This document shows, piece after piece, positions 9,410 to 18,740 of a stretch of DNA of 64,000 nucleotides. The position numbers and the translations under genes were made by a program. The stretch spans positions 620,001-684,000 of the forward strand of contig NZ_CP050902.1 in the NCBI RefSeq assembly GCF_012272695.1, written 5' to 3'. Each line of letters begins with the position of its first letter. Within the stretch, counting starts at the first letter, position 1. Source of the DNA: Nocardioides sp. JQ2195. GTDB taxonomy: Bacteria > Actinomycetota > Actinomycetes > Propionibacteriales > Nocardioidaceae. A model generated the notes under the pieces. It worked only from the letters and a program-made list of their open reading frames with translations. It was not told where the DNA came from and did not search any database.

Positions 9410-9883
9410 TCAGACGATGAGTGCGGTGGCGATGGCGGCCACGCCCTCGCCACGACCGGTCAGGCCGAGGCCGTCCGTGGTGGTGGCCGACACCGAGACC
9501 GGGGCACCGACCACCTCCGAGAGGACCCGCTCGGCCTCGGTCCGGCGAGAGCCGAGACGTGGTCGGTTGCCGATCACCTGGATCGCCACGTTGCCGATCG
9601 TGAAGCCGGCCGCGCCCACACGGCGTACGGTCTCGGCGAGCAGGGCGGTCCCGGCGGCGCCGGCCCACTCCGGCTCGGACGTGCCGAAGTTGGTGCCGAG
9701 GTCACCCAGGCCGGCCGCGGAGAGCAGGGCGTCACAGGCCGCGTGGGCGGCGACGTCGGCGTCGGAGTGACCCTCCAGCCCGGCTTCCTCGTCGGGCCAG
9801 GACAGCCCGGCCAACATCATCGGGCGTCCGACCGCGAAGCGATGGACGTCCGTGCCGATTCCGGTGCGGGGGGTCGTGTTCAC
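9410..9883 (-). CDS. ispF: 2-C-methyl-D-erythritol 2,4-cyclodiphosphate synthase
   Basis: A 157-residue MEP-pathway enzyme making MEcPP for isoprenoid synthesis. Metal-ligand motif GTDVHRF is at the N-terminus and [15 protein letters not shown] about 30 residues on; [15 protein letters not shown] is the usual C-terminus. I chose the GTG at 9883 because it gives family length and starts eight residues before the metal motif; a longer frame to 9925 adds atypical residues. In many actinobacteria ispF lies in line with ispD and cysS. Here ispD is absent from the window, ispF faces left, and two unrelated genes separate it from cysS. The next gene diverges 29 bp away. Confidence 0.93.
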   Translation of the reverse strand: MNTTPRTGIGTDVHRFAVGRPMMLAGLSWPDEEAGLEGHSDADVAAHAACDALLSAAGLGDLGTNFGTSEPEWAGAAGTALLAETVRRVGAAGFTIGNVAIQVIGNRPRLGSRRTEAERVLSEVVGAPVSVSATTTDGLGLTGRGEGVAAIATALIV

Positions 9884-9912
9884 AGGTCGATCATGCCTGA
9901 GACGATGGTGGG

Positions 9913-11436
9913 GTGACGACCCCACGAGGAGCCTGGTCGGCCGCCGGAGCCGTGGCAGGTGTGGCTGGCCTGGCGGTGAGCCACGCTGCCACGATGGTGC
10001 TGACGCTGCGCTCCTCCCCGCTGGTCGCGGTCGCCGAGATGGTGATCCAGCACGTCCCCGGGGTGGTCGCGGAGCGCGCGATCCAGGTCCTGGGCAGCAA
10101 GGACAAGCCCGTCCTGGTGGTCGTCATCTTCCTGCTGACGATGTTGTTCGCGATGTGGGCCGGACGGCTGGCGGAGCGGTCGTGGTGGAAGCCGGTCCTG
10201 GTCTGGGTCGGCCTGGCAGGGATCGGCCTGCTGGCGGTCCTGACCCGCTTCGACGCGTCGTCGCTCGACTTCCTGCCGGTGGCTGCCGGACTGGTCACGT
10301 GGATCGTCGTCCTCTCGTTCATCACCGAGCCGCTGCACGACGTCGACGCCGAGGAGTCCACTCCTGCCCAGGGGAAGTCGCGCCGCAGCTTCCTGATCCG
10401 GACCGCGCTGCTCGGCTTCGCCGGCGCCGGCGTGGCGGTCTTCGGGCAGAACTTCGGGGCCCGTCGCCGGCACGTCGAGGAGACCCGGCGCCTGCTGAAC
10501 CTCCCCGTCACGGATCGTCCGGCCCCCGGCGGCGCCAACGTGGGGGTCGAGGGCATGCCGCCGTGGCGCACCCCGATCGGCAAGTTCTACAAGGTGCACA
10601 CCGCGGTCGTGGTGCCGACCGTCGAGCCGCAGGACTGGTCGCTGCGGATCCACGGCATGGTCGACCGCGAGATCACCCTGAGCTATCAGGAGCTGGTCGA
10701 CCGGCCCATCGTGCAACGCTGGATGACGCTGAACTGCGTCTCCAACCCGGTCGGCGGTCCGCTCATCGGCAACGCCTGGTGGAGTGGCGTGCCCCTCGCG
10801 CAGATCCTGGCCGAGGCCGGCGTCTCCGACCGGGCCGACGCGGTCCTGCAGACCTCCCACGACGGCTGGACCTGCGGCACCCCCCTGGAGGCGCTGACCG
10901 ACCCGGATCGCCAGGCCATGCTGGCCATCGCGATGAACGGCGAACCCCTGCCGATCGACCACGGCTTCCCGGTGCGGACCCTCGTTCCCGGCCTCTACGG
11001 CTATGTCTCGGCGTGCAAGTGGGTCGTCGACATGAAGGTCACCACGTTCGACCAGGTCGATGCCTACTGGACCAAGAAGGGCTGGTCCGAGCACGGCCCG
11101 GTCAAGATCGCCTCCCGCATTGACATGCCGCAGAACGGCGACGAGGTCGAGAAGGGTGTGGTCGTGGTGGGTGGCCACGCCTGGAAGCAGCACACCGGGA
11201 TAGCCGGGGTGGAGATCGCCGTCGACGGTGGCGCCTGGCGCAGCGTGGAGCTCGGTCATGTCCCGAACGTCGACACGTGGGTGCAGTGGCGGACCGAGGT
11301 GGAGCTCGAGGAGGGCGACCACACGGTGCGGGTCCGGGCGATCGGCGCCGCGGGTGAGGTACAGACCGGTGTGGAGCGTGATGTGCTCCCGGACGGTGCA
11401 ACTGGATGGCACGAGATACAGGTGAGTGCGACATGA
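9913..11436 (+). CDS. Membrane-anchored molybdopterin oxidoreductase, sulfite oxidase fold
   Basis: 507 residues. The first 150 contain about four hydrophobic segments; a further segment after an RRSFLI motif (near 155) resembles a Tat-type anchor ([20 protein letters not shown]). The rest is the sulfite-oxidase molybdopterin domain, with the Mo-ligand Cys in [13 protein letters not shown] near 275, and a C-terminal Mo-cofactor dimerisation/Ig-like domain ([15 protein letters not shown] near 440). It likely acts outside the membrane; substrate unknown. Start is GTG without a strong RBS. It shares a four-base overlap with the following SDR, implying co-translation. Confidence 0.86.
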   Translation: MTTPRGAWSAAGAVAGVAGLAVSHAATMVLTLRSSPLVAVAEMVIQHVPGVVAERAIQVLGSKDKPVLVVVIFLLTMLFAMWAGRLAERSWWKPVLVWVGLAGIGLLAVLTRFDASSLDFLPVAAGLVTWIVVLSFITEPLHDVDAEESTPAQGKSRRSFLIRTALLGFAGAGVAVFGQNFGARRRHVEETRRLLNLPVTDRPAPGGANVGVEGMPPWRTPIGKFYKVHTAVVVPTVEPQDWSLRIHGMVDREITLSYQELVDRPIVQRWMTLNCVSNPVGGPLIGNAWWSGVPLAQILAEAGVSDRADAVLQTSHDGWTCGTPLEALTDPDRQAMLAIAMNGEPLPIDHGFPVRTLVPGLYGYVSACKWVVDMKVTTFDQVDAYWTKKGWSEHGPVKIASRIDMPQNGDEVEKGVVVVGGHAWKQHTGIAGVEIAVDGGAWRSVELGHVPNVDTWVQWRTEVELEEGDHTVRVRAIGAAGEVQTGVERDVLPDGATGWHEIQVSAT

Positions 11437-12200
11437 GGTTCTCTTCGGACGGTGTGGCCCTGGTGGTCGGCGGCAGCGGGGGTCTCGGCGCGGCCAGCGC
11501 ACGACTGCTCGCCTCACGGGGCAGCAACGTGGCGGTGACCTTCCACGCCAACGAGGCGGCCGGCTCGGCCATTGCCACGACCTGTCGTGAATGGGGCGTG
11601 CGCAGCTCGGCCCACCGGCTCGACGTGGGCTCGTCGGCGTCCTGTGCGGAGCTGGTCACGGCAGTGGCAGCGGAGTTCGGTGGGATCCACACGCTGGTCC
11701 ATGCGGCCGGACCGCACGTGCCCATGGTGCACCTCTCGCGCGTCTCGCCCGACGACATGGCCAGCCAGCTGGCCGCGGACCCGGCCGGCTTCTTCAACGT
11801 CGTGCACCCGGCACTGCCGTTCCTGCGCGAGTCGCAGGGCTCCGTCGTCGCGATCACCACGGCGGCGACCTCGCGATTCCCCGTGCGCGACGGGCTCTCG
11901 GCCGGCCCCAAGGGCGCGGTCGAGTCACTCGTGCGTGGCCTGGCCGCCGAGGAGGGACGCTACGGCGTACGCGTCAACGCGGTGGGCCCCGGCATGCTCA
12001 CCGACGGCATGGCGGCCCGCCTCATCGACTCCGGCGACCTCTCGCCCGAGGCGCTCGACGTCACCCGCGCCAACATCCCCCTGCGCCGCTTCGGCAATGC
12101 CCACGACATCGCCGAGGCCGTCTGCTTCCTCGCCTCCGACGCGGCCGACTTCATCTCCGGTCAGAAGCTCGACGTCGACGGCGGCTACTCCGCTGGCTAG
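11433..12200 (+). CDS. SDR-family protein with substituted catalytic Tyr
   Basis: 255 residues with a short-chain dehydrogenase Rossmann fold: GGSGGLGAAS dinucleotide motif near residue 10 and the C-terminal NAVGPGMLTDGM and SGQKLDVDGGYSAG segments. The usual YxxxK active site reads SAGPK (DGLSAGPKGAVESL near 155), so Tyr is replaced by Ser while Lys stays. It may have altered activity or only bind cofactor. Start is the ATG overlapping the upstream stop. Coupling to the sulfite-oxidase-like gene suggests a joint role, but none can be named. Confidence 0.85.
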   Translation: MRFSSDGVALVVGGSGGLGAASARLLASRGSNVAVTFHANEAAGSAIATTCREWGVRSSAHRLDVGSSASCAELVTAVAAEFGGIHTLVHAAGPHVPMVHLSRVSPDDMASQLAADPAGFFNVVHPALPFLRESQGSVVAITTAATSRFPVRDGLSAGPKGAVESLVRGLAAEEGRYGVRVNAVGPGMLTDGMAARLIDSGDLSPEALDVTRANIPLRRFGNAHDIAEAVCFLASDAADFISGQKLDVDGGYSAG

Positions 12201-12271
12201 TCAGCGACGATCGGCCTGGGAGGACCGAAACGCCAAGGACCATCGAATCGTCAGGCGGGTGGGCTGGCGCC

Positions 12272-12277
12272 TAGGAT
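12272..12277 (+). promoter_or_regulatory. -10 box for leaderless cysS
   Basis: TAGGAT lies seven bases before the GTG start of cysS, and no Shine-Dalgarno is present. This spacing puts the transcription start at the start codon. Confidence 0.55.
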
Positions 12278-12284
12278 TGGGCGA

Positions 12285-13718
12285 GTGAACCTCCGCTTCT
12301 ATGACACCGCGACCCGCGAAGTCCGTGACTTCGTCCCCCTCGAGGAGGGGAAGGTCGGGATCTACCTGTGTGGGTTGACCGTCCAGTCCGAGCCGCACGT
12401 CGGGCACATCCGCTCGGGCGTCAACTTCGACGTGCTGCAGCGGTGGCTGCGGGCGCGAGGCCATGACGTCACGTTCATCCGCAACACCACCGACATCGAT
12501 GACAAGATCCTCGCCAAGTCGGCCGAGCAGGGTCGCCCCTGGTACAACCTCGCCTATGAGATGTCCGGCGAGCTCACCCGCGCGTACGCCGCCCTGAACG
12601 TCGCCCGTCCGACCTACGAGCCGGCAGCGACCGGTCACATCCCCGAGATGGTCGAGATGATCTCGTCGCTGATCGAGCGCGGGCACGCCTACGCCGCAGG
12701 GGACGACTCCGGCGACGTCTACTTCGACGTCCGCTCCTGGCCGTCGTACGGCGAGCTGTCCGGGCAGAAGGTCGACGACATGGAGGCGAGTGCTGATGTC
12801 GACCCGCACCAGGTCTCGAGAAAGCGGGACCCCCGCGACTTCGCGCTGTGGAAGGGCAAGAAGGCCAGCGAGCCCGACACGGCCAGCTGGCCGTCCCCGT
12901 GGGGCCGAGGGCGCCCCGGCTGGCACATCGAGTGCTCGGCGATGGCCGGGAAGTACCTCGGCCCGGCCTTCGACATCCACGGCGGTGGCCTCGACCTGCG
13001 CTTCCCGCACCACGAGAACGAGCAGGCCCAGTCCCGGGCTGCCGGCCACCCGTTCGCGTCCTACTGGCTGCACAACGCCTGGATCACCACCTCCGGCGAG
13101 AAGATGAGCAAGTCGCTCGGCAACTCGCTGCTGGTGCCGAACGTGCTCGAGCGGGTGCGGGCCGTCGAGCTCCGCTTCTACATGGTCTCCGCGCACTACC
13201 GCTCCCACGTCGAGTTCTCCTTCGAGGCGCTCGACGAGGCGGCCGCCGGGTTCCGCCGGATCGAGAACTTCCTCGACCGGGCGGCAGCCGAGCTGGGCGA
13301 GGTCCCCACCGGTGGGACCCTCTGCGCCGACTTCGTCACCGCGATGGACGACGACCTCGGCACTCCGGCAGCGGTTGCCGCCATCCACGACGCCGTGCGC
13401 GAGGGCAACAAGCTGCTCGGCGACGCGACCGACGCGCTCCGTGGCTGTGCCGCGTCGGTGCGCGCAATGCTCGACGTGCTCGGCCTGGACCCGGCCGACC
13501 CGGCGTACGCCACCGGTGGGAGCGACGAGGCCCGGCTGACGGAGGCCGTCGACGCCCTGGTCCGCGGGTTGCTCGAGCAGCGCAACCAGGCCCGTGTCGA
13601 CAAGGACTACGCGAGCGCCGACGCGATCCGCGACCGCATCAAGGCGGCGGGCATCGACGTCGAGGACACACCCAGCGGCCCGAAGTGGTCACTGCGCGAC
13701 CAGCAGGGGACTGACTGA
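12285..13718 (+). CDS. cysS: Cysteinyl-tRNA synthetase
   Basis: A 477-residue class I synthetase charging tRNA-Cys. The HIGH-type motif is HVGH (38-41), preceded by zinc ligand C29; the KMSKS loop is at 273-277 (EKMSKSLGN). Other zinc ligands lie in HIECSAM and the HHENE stretch. The C-terminal DALR-type helical domain is present. GTG start is at the expected family N-terminus. rlmB follows three bases after the stop, the usual actinobacterial cysS-rlmB pair. Confidence 0.97.
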   Translation: MNLRFYDTATREVRDFVPLEEGKVGIYLCGLTVQSEPHVGHIRSGVNFDVLQRWLRARGHDVTFIRNTTDIDDKILAKSAEQGRPWYNLAYEMSGELTRAYAALNVARPTYEPAATGHIPEMVEMISSLIERGHAYAAGDDSGDVYFDVRSWPSYGELSGQKVDDMEASADVDPHQVSRKRDPRDFALWKGKKASEPDTASWPSPWGRGRPGWHIECSAMAGKYLGPAFDIHGGGLDLRFPHHENEQAQSRAAGHPFASYWLHNAWITTSGEKMSKSLGNSLLVPNVLERVRAVELRFYMVSAHYRSHVEFSFEALDEAAAGFRRIENFLDRAAAELGEVPTGGTLCADFVTAMDDDLGTPAAVAAIHDAVREGNKLLGDATDALRGCAASVRAMLDVLGLDPADPAYATGGSDEARLTEAVDALVRGLLEQRNQARVDKDYASADAIRDRIKAAGIDVEDTPSGPKWSLRDQQGTD

Positions 13719-13720
13719 CC

Positions 13721-14668
13721 ATGGCCGGAAACTCCAAGCGCAAGGGCGCCATCAAGAAGACCGGCAAGGGCAACCCCACCGCCGGCTCCGGGGGTCGCGT
13801 CAAGCGAGGGCTCGAGGGCAGGGGCCCGACGCCGAAGGCGAAGGACCGGCCCTACCACCAGGCCCACAAGCGCGTCGTCAAGGCGGAGAAGGCTGCGGCC
13901 AAGCGGCCGCGCAAGGTCACCAAGGGCACCGACGCCGAGTGGGTGGCCGGACGCAACTCGGTGGTCGAGGCGCTGCGGGCACGGATGCCGGTGAGTGCCG
14001 TGTACGTCGTCGAGGGCATCGAGCGCGACGGTCGCCTCAAGGAGACGTTCGAGCTGGCCGCCGACCAAGGGCTGTCCTTGCTGGAGATCTCCCGCAACGA
14101 GATGGACCGACTCACCGGGGGCGCCGTCCACCAGGGCCTCGCGGCTCGGGTGCCTGCCTACGAGTACGCCCACCCCGACGACCTGCTCGACGCAGCTGCC
14201 GCCAACGGTGAGAAGCCCCTGATCGTGGCGCTCGACTCGGTCACCGACCCCCGCAACCTCGGCGCTGTCGTGCGCTCGGCGTCGGGCTTCGGGGCCCACG
14301 GCGTGCTCATCCCGGAGCGTCGGGCGGCCGGCATGACGGCCAGTGCGTGGAAGACCTCCGCAGGTGCCGCGGCCCGGATCCCCGTCGCGCAGGCGGTCAA
14401 CCTGGTGCGGCAGCTCAAGGCCTACCAGGCCGCCGGCTGCATGGTGGTCGGCCTGGCCGCCGACGGCGACGTCTCGTTGCCCGACTTCGACCTGGCCGAC
14501 GGCCCGCTGGTGGTGGTCGTGGGCTCGGAGGGCAAGGGCCTGTCCCGCCTGGTCGCCGAGACCTGCGACCAGCTGCTCTCGATCCCGATGGCCAACAGCC
14601 TCGAGTCGCTCAACGCCGGCGTGGCCGCGTCCGTGTCGCTCTACGCGATTTCCCAGGCCCGCCGCTGA
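13721..14668 (+). CDS. rlmB: 23S rRNA 2'-O-methyltransferase, TrmH/RlmB family (SPOUT)
   Basis: 315 residues. A basic, low-complexity N-terminus (about 65 residues, many Lys/Arg/Gly) is common in actinobacterial members and is probably RNA-binding. Next come a substrate-binding L30e-like domain beginning WVAGRNSVVEALRA and the SPOUT methyltransferase with its three motifs DSVTDPRNLGAVVRSA, VVVGSEGKGLSRL and NSLESLNAGVAASV. It would methylate a ribose in 23S rRNA (G2251 in E. coli) using SAM. Co-transcribed with cysS. Confidence 0.93.
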   Translation: MAGNSKRKGAIKKTGKGNPTAGSGGRVKRGLEGRGPTPKAKDRPYHQAHKRVVKAEKAAAKRPRKVTKGTDAEWVAGRNSVVEALRARMPVSAVYVVEGIERDGRLKETFELAADQGLSLLEISRNEMDRLTGGAVHQGLAARVPAYEYAHPDDLLDAAAANGEKPLIVALDSVTDPRNLGAVVRSASGFGAHGVLIPERRAAGMTASAWKTSAGAAARIPVAQAVNLVRQLKAYQAAGCMVVGLAADGDVSLPDFDLADGPLVVVVGSEGKGLSRLVAETCDQLLSIPMANSLESLNAGVAASVSLYAISQARR

Positions 14669-14681
14669 CCCGGCGGTTGGC

Positions 14682-14687
14682 TAGGGT
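14682..14687 (+). promoter_or_regulatory. -10 box for leaderless metallophosphoesterase gene
   Basis: TAGGGT ends six bases before the ATG at 14694, again without an RBS. It separates this gene from cysS-rlmB although the gap is only 25 bp. Confidence 0.5.
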
Positions 14688-14693
14688 CGGAGC

Positions 14694-16280
14694 ATGGCGG
14701 TGGGGAGACGAAAGGCGCTGCGTTGGGCCGGCATCGTGCTGGCCTGGCTGGTGCTCGCGCTGAGCGCTGGGTTCGCGATCTTCCTCAACTCGAGCACCAC
14801 CGTCACCCTGGCCAGCCACGACGCCGAGATCAGCCCGACCCTGGGCACGTACGTCACGATCCGGACCGGCCCGTTCCTGCCCGACGTACGTCGTGACTAC
14901 GGCGGCCCGATCGGCGTCGACATCAGGCTCGGCAAGACCGAGGCGGACTCCACCGAGCAGCTGGTCGAGCGCTACGCCTTCATCGCCAGCCGGCCCGAGT
15001 CACAGGTGGCCATCGTGCGCGACGCGGTGGTCGACCTGGCGTGGAACGCGCTCGCCCGGGGAGCGGTCTTCGCCTTCTTCCCGTTCCTGATGTGGGCCCT
15101 GGTCGGCCGGCAACGGCGCCGCGAGCTGCTCGGGGCCACCCCGGTCCGGCGCTCGGCCGTCGTCGTCGCCAGTGGTGCCGCGCTGGCGGCGGTCGTCGGC
15201 CTGGTCGTGATGCCCCGGGCCGACGACGAGCCGAAGGTCGTCGACAAGGACACCTGGCAGTCGCTCCAGACCTACCTGCCCGAGTTCCAGATCCCCGACG
15301 AGGCGAAGGGCATCGAGGTCCAGGGCACGCTGAGCGCGACAGGGACCAAGCGCCTGGTGATGAGCGCGGTCGACACCTATCAGAAGAGCCGCACGTTCTA
15401 CGACGGGGCGGTCGAGAAGGTCGCCGACCTCGAGCTGCGCGAACCCCAGGAGGGCGAGACCGTCGCCCTGATCGTCTCGGACCGCCACGACAACATCGGG
15501 ATGGACTCGGTGGCCCGCGCGATTGCCGACAAGGGCGGCGCCACGGCCGTGCTGGACGCCGGCGACGACACCTCCACGGGCCAGCAGTGGGAGGCGTTCT
15601 CCCTCGACTCGCTCGCCGACGCCTTCGAGGACTTCGACCGGTTCGCGGTGCAGGGCAACCACGACCACGGCTCCTTCGTCCAGGGCTACCTCGAGGACCG
15701 CGGTTGGCAGACCGCGAGCTCAACCGTGCTGGAGGGTCCCGGTGGTGGTCGCCTGATGGCGTTCAACGACCCGCGCTCGAGCGGCCTCGGCTCCTGGCGC
15801 GACACCCCCGGCCTGACCATCGACGAGCTCGCGATCGACATCGCCGACAAGGTCTGCGAGGCCGAGGAGCGGGTGAACACGCTGTTGGTGCACGACATCG
15901 ACATGGGCACCCCGACCCTCGAGCGCGGCTGCGTCGACCTGGTCGTCTCCGGCCACGTGCACGTGCAGGTGGGACCCGATCGCGTCACGGGCAGCAACGG
16001 TGAGCTCGGCTACAACTACACCAACGGCACCACCGGTGGTGCGGCGTACGCCGTGGCCGTGGGCAGCAAGCTGCGACGCCCGGCGGAGGTGACCCTCGCG
16101 ACCTATCGCGACGGCCGGCCGGTCGGTCTCCAGCCGGTGACGTTGCAGACCAACGGGGTGTTCCGGGTGCACGACTACATCCCGCTGACCTATGGCTCAA
16201 AAATGGTCTCGAACGTGAAAGGAACGCCCGCCGAGAAGCAGGTCCCAGGTCACGTCGTCGGTCGTCGGACCGGTCAGTAG
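14694..16280 (+). CDS. Membrane-anchored metallophosphoesterase
   Basis: 528 residues. Hydrophobic segments lie near residues 8-28, 115-138 and 152-176. A calcineurin-type phosphoesterase domain follows from about 255: SDRHDNIGM (first metal ligands), DAGDDTSTG, GNHDHGSF and the C-terminal VSGHVHVQ. The catalytic domain probably faces outside. Substrate unknown. The last 84 bases overlap the 3' end of the convergent acetyltransferase gene, so both C-termini share DNA. Confidence 0.86.
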   Translation: MAVGRRKALRWAGIVLAWLVLALSAGFAIFLNSSTTVTLASHDAEISPTLGTYVTIRTGPFLPDVRRDYGGPIGVDIRLGKTEADSTEQLVERYAFIASRPESQVAIVRDAVVDLAWNALARGAVFAFFPFLMWALVGRQRRRELLGATPVRRSAVVVASGAALAAVVGLVVMPRADDEPKVVDKDTWQSLQTYLPEFQIPDEAKGIEVQGTLSATGTKRLVMSAVDTYQKSRTFYDGAVEKVADLELREPQEGETVALIVSDRHDNIGMDSVARAIADKGGATAVLDAGDDTSTGQQWEAFSLDSLADAFEDFDRFAVQGNHDHGSFVQGYLEDRGWQTASSTVLEGPGGGRLMAFNDPRSSGLGSWRDTPGLTIDELAIDIADKVCEAEERVNTLLVHDIDMGTPTLERGCVDLVVSGHVHVQVGPDRVTGSNGELGYNYTNGTTGGAAYAVAVGSKLRRPAEVTLATYRDGRPVGLQPVTLQTNGVFRVHDYIPLTYGSKMVSNVKGTPAEKQVPGHVVGRRTGQ

Positions 16281-17369
16281 CCCCGCCCGTCGCAGGTTCG
16301 CCGACGACTGCACCCCGGCGTACGCCAGCGCGATGCCGGCGGGCGTGTAGACACGGTCGCTCGCGGAGCCTGGCGTGCACGTCAGGCCACCGTCGGCGAC
16401 CCGGAGGGCGTAGTCACCGTCGGTGCTGCCGAGCCGGTCACCACGTACGGCGAACGCGAGGTCGGCACGCACGGCCGGGCTGGTGCGGCGCAACGAGAAC
16501 GCCTGCGGGACGTCGAGGATCCGCAGCATGTAGGGATGCGTGCCCACCTCGCGCCAGGCCACGGTCGGCAGCACGAGACGGATGCCGTCGTCACCGGAGG
16601 TGGTCACCCGGACCTGACCGGCGACCGATGCGAAGCTGCCGAGCACCCGCCACAGGGCACGTGCCGCCTCGGCGGTGTCGGGGACCAGGTCGTCGACCGT
16701 GATCGTCGAGGACTGATCGTAGCCGTTGCCGCGCTGCCAGAGGAGGAACCCGAGGACCCGGTCGTCCGCGTCCGCGTCCACGGCCACGGTGGCGCCGGTG
16801 GACGAGGTGAGGATCTCCTGGTGGTCGAAGAGCGGTCCTGTGCGGGTGAGCGGGCCGTTCTGATCGGCCGCCCACCGGGTGTAGCAGGCGACGATCGCCG
16901 GGATGTCGGCCTCGGTGGCACGCCGGGTCGTGACACCGGTGGCAGGGCGCACTGCGGTGAGATGGGCGGTGGGGACCTCGATGGTCCGGAGGGTGCCGAC
17001 GAGCTCGTAGCCGAAGCCGCGGTAGATGCCCGGGGCGGTCGGGTACAGCGTGGAGATCGGGGCGTCGGACTCTGCCAGCAGCTCGTGGAAGAGAGGAGCG
17101 AGCAAGCCGCGGCCACGTTGCTCGGCCTCGACGGTCACGCCACAGACGCCGAGCGTCGGCACCTCCACTCCGTCGAACCAGGAGTGATAGCTGTTCCCGG
17201 CCAGGCGGGCCACCATCCGGTCGCCGTCGAAGGTGCCCCAGCAGGACTGTCCCTTCGCGGGCCACACGTCGGGCTGGCTCCGGGAGCGGTCGCCACCGAA
17301 GCCCTCGATGCCCAGGCGCAGGGCTTCGTGCCAGTCGTCGCGGGCCAGTCGTCGGTTGGTCGTGTGCAC
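16197..17369 (-). CDS. GNAT-family N-acetyltransferase, Eis type
   Basis: A 390-residue protein with the Eis layout: N-terminal GNAT domain with acetyl-CoA loop VTVEAEQRGRGLLAPLF near 82-98 and YPTAPGIYRGFGYE, a second GNAT-like domain (from about 150), and a C-terminal SCP2-like domain ending in the free carboxylate used for catalysis in the family (ends RDHF). Mycobacterial Eis acetylates aminoglycosides and host or peptide amines; the substrate here is unknown. GTG start at 17369. Its 3' end overlaps the convergent metallophosphoesterase gene by 84 bp. Confidence 0.88.
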   Translation of the reverse strand: MHTTNRRLARDDWHEALRLGIEGFGGDRSRSQPDVWPAKGQSCWGTFDGDRMVARLAGNSYHSWFDGVEVPTLGVCGVTVEAEQRGRGLLAPLFHELLAESDAPISTLYPTAPGIYRGFGYELVGTLRTIEVPTAHLTAVRPATGVTTRRATEADIPAIVACYTRWAADQNGPLTRTGPLFDHQEILTSSTGATVAVDADADDRVLGFLLWQRGNGYDQSSTITVDDLVPDTAEAARALWRVLGSFASVAGQVRVTTSGDDGIRLVLPTVAWREVGTHPYMLRILDVPQAFSLRRTSPAVRADLAFAVRGDRLGSTDGDYALRVADGGLTCTPGSASDRVYTPAGIALAYAGVQSSANLRRAGLLTGPTTDDVTWDLLLGGRSFHVRDHF

Positions 17370-17419
17370 GGAGTCGAACCTATTGCCCGACGTCGACCGC
17401 GCGCCATCGAATTCGTGCG

Positions 17420-18625
17420 TCAGCCGTTGGGCAGCGGCGGACGCTGCGGCAGCTGCGTGGAGATGAAGTCCCGGGCAGTGTCGAAGATGTCGACCTCGTG
17501 GCCGGCGGCCTCGGAGAGGAACCAGCGGTGCTCGAGGATCTCGTGGAACAGCTCCGCCGGCTCCAGGCGTCCGCGCAGCTCGGTCGGCACCATCGACTTG
17601 ATCGGTTCATAGACCTTCACCAACCACTTGTTCGCCACCAGCTCGGGGTCCTCGTCGCCCAGCCCGAAGTGGGCGGTGAAGGCGGCCAGGTCGTTGAGCA
17701 GCCGGCGGGCCTGGTTCTCCTCGACGTGCAGCCCGGTCAGGCCGGCCAGCTCCCGGGCGTGGTGGCCGAGCTCGACCACCTTGGGTTGCAGCCTGTAGCG
17801 GTCTCCGGTGGGGGTGCCGACCATCTCGATCTCGTCGACGTCGAAGCCGAGCTCGTTGAGCCGCTCGATGCGTTGCTCGACGTGCCACATCTCCTCGCGG
17901 TCGAACTCCTCGGCGCCGGTCAGCTCACCCCACAACGCGTCGTACCGCTCCTGGAGCAGGCCGATGACGTCGCCCGGGTCGACCGAGTCGACGAGGTCAC
18001 CGCTTGCGGTGAGGTCGAGCAGCTCGGCGTACACGTTCTCGCAGCCCACGGTGACGTCGTGCTCGCGCATCGCGTCCGACAGGGTCGACTTGAGCTCGCC
18101 GGTCTCGGCGTCGACCAGGTAGGCGGCGAACTCACCGGCGTTGCGGCGGAAGAGGACGTTCGACAACGACACGTCGCCCCAGTAGAAGTTGGCCAGGTGC
18201 AACCGGACCAGCAGCACCACCATCGCATCGATGATCGCGGGGAGCTCCTTGGCGCCGAGCCCGTGGGAGAACAGCCAGCGGTAGGGGAGCGAGAAGCGGA
18301 GGTGGCGGGTGATCAGGACCGACGGGAGCGGGTTCCCGTCGTCGTCGGTGCGGCCGGTGACGACGCCGAGGGGCTCGACGCTGGGCAGGTTGTGCGAGCG
18401 CAGCTCGCGGAGCATCCGGTACTCGCGGTGGGCGAGCTCCTCCTCGGTCTCCTTGGCGACGTAGGTGCTGCCACCGGCCCCGGTGGTGATGATGCGTACG
18501 ACGTGGCGCGACAGGCCCTGCGGCAGGGGGACGAGGTGCACGTCGTCCCAGTCGGCCAGGGGCTCGGACCACGGCAGGGGGAGCAGGGCCGGGTCAGGTC
18601 GGCTCGCCACGACGCGGAGGGGCAT
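17420..18625 (-). CDS. DUF4032 protein with lipopolysaccharide-kinase-like fold
   Basis: 401 residues, conserved in actinobacteria. The N-terminus LRVVASRPDPALLPLPW and a kinase-like core with GDVSLSNVLF (catalytic-loop-like, residues about 150-160) and VDAETGEL (metal-loop-like) suggest a small-molecule or lipid-sugar kinase fold. The DUF4032 part occupies the C-terminal half. I chose the ATG at 18625, where the family usually begins, over an open frame nine residues longer. Role unknown. Confidence 0.82.
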   Translation of the reverse strand: MPLRVVASRPDPALLPLPWSEPLADWDDVHLVPLPQGLSRHVVRIITTGAGGSTYVAKETEEELAHREYRMLRELRSHNLPSVEPLGVVTGRTDDDGNPLPSVLITRHLRFSLPYRWLFSHGLGAKELPAIIDAMVVLLVRLHLANFYWGDVSLSNVLFRRNAGEFAAYLVDAETGELKSTLSDAMREHDVTVGCENVYAELLDLTASGDLVDSVDPGDVIGLLQERYDALWGELTGAEEFDREEMWHVEQRIERLNELGFDVDEIEMVGTPTGDRYRLQPKVVELGHHARELAGLTGLHVEENQARRLLNDLAAFTAHFGLGDEDPELVANKWLVKVYEPIKSMVPTELRGRLEPAELFHEILEHRWFLSEAAGHEVDIFDTARDFISTQLPQRPPLPNG

Positions 18626-18681
18626 CTGCCCATGCTGGCACAAACCGGGCACTCCCGCCGTCCAGGTCGGCCCACCTCACG

Positions 18682-18718
18682 GTGGTTGAGGAGCGAGGTG
18701 CGAGCGTCTCGAAACCAC
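18682..18718. repeat. Palindromic extragenic element (REP-like)
   Basis: A 37-bp imperfect palindrome with outer arms GTGGTT and AACCAC and an inner GAG...CTC stem around GAGCGAGGTGCGAGCGTC. It lies 22 bp beyond the GH13 stop on that gene's downstream side. I recall very similar palindromes as frequent intergenic repeats in Nocardioides genomes, but cannot verify this here. It could serve as a 3'-end hairpin. Confidence 0.55.
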
Positions 18719-18740
18719 AGCGCCGGTCGGAGCGCGGTGG

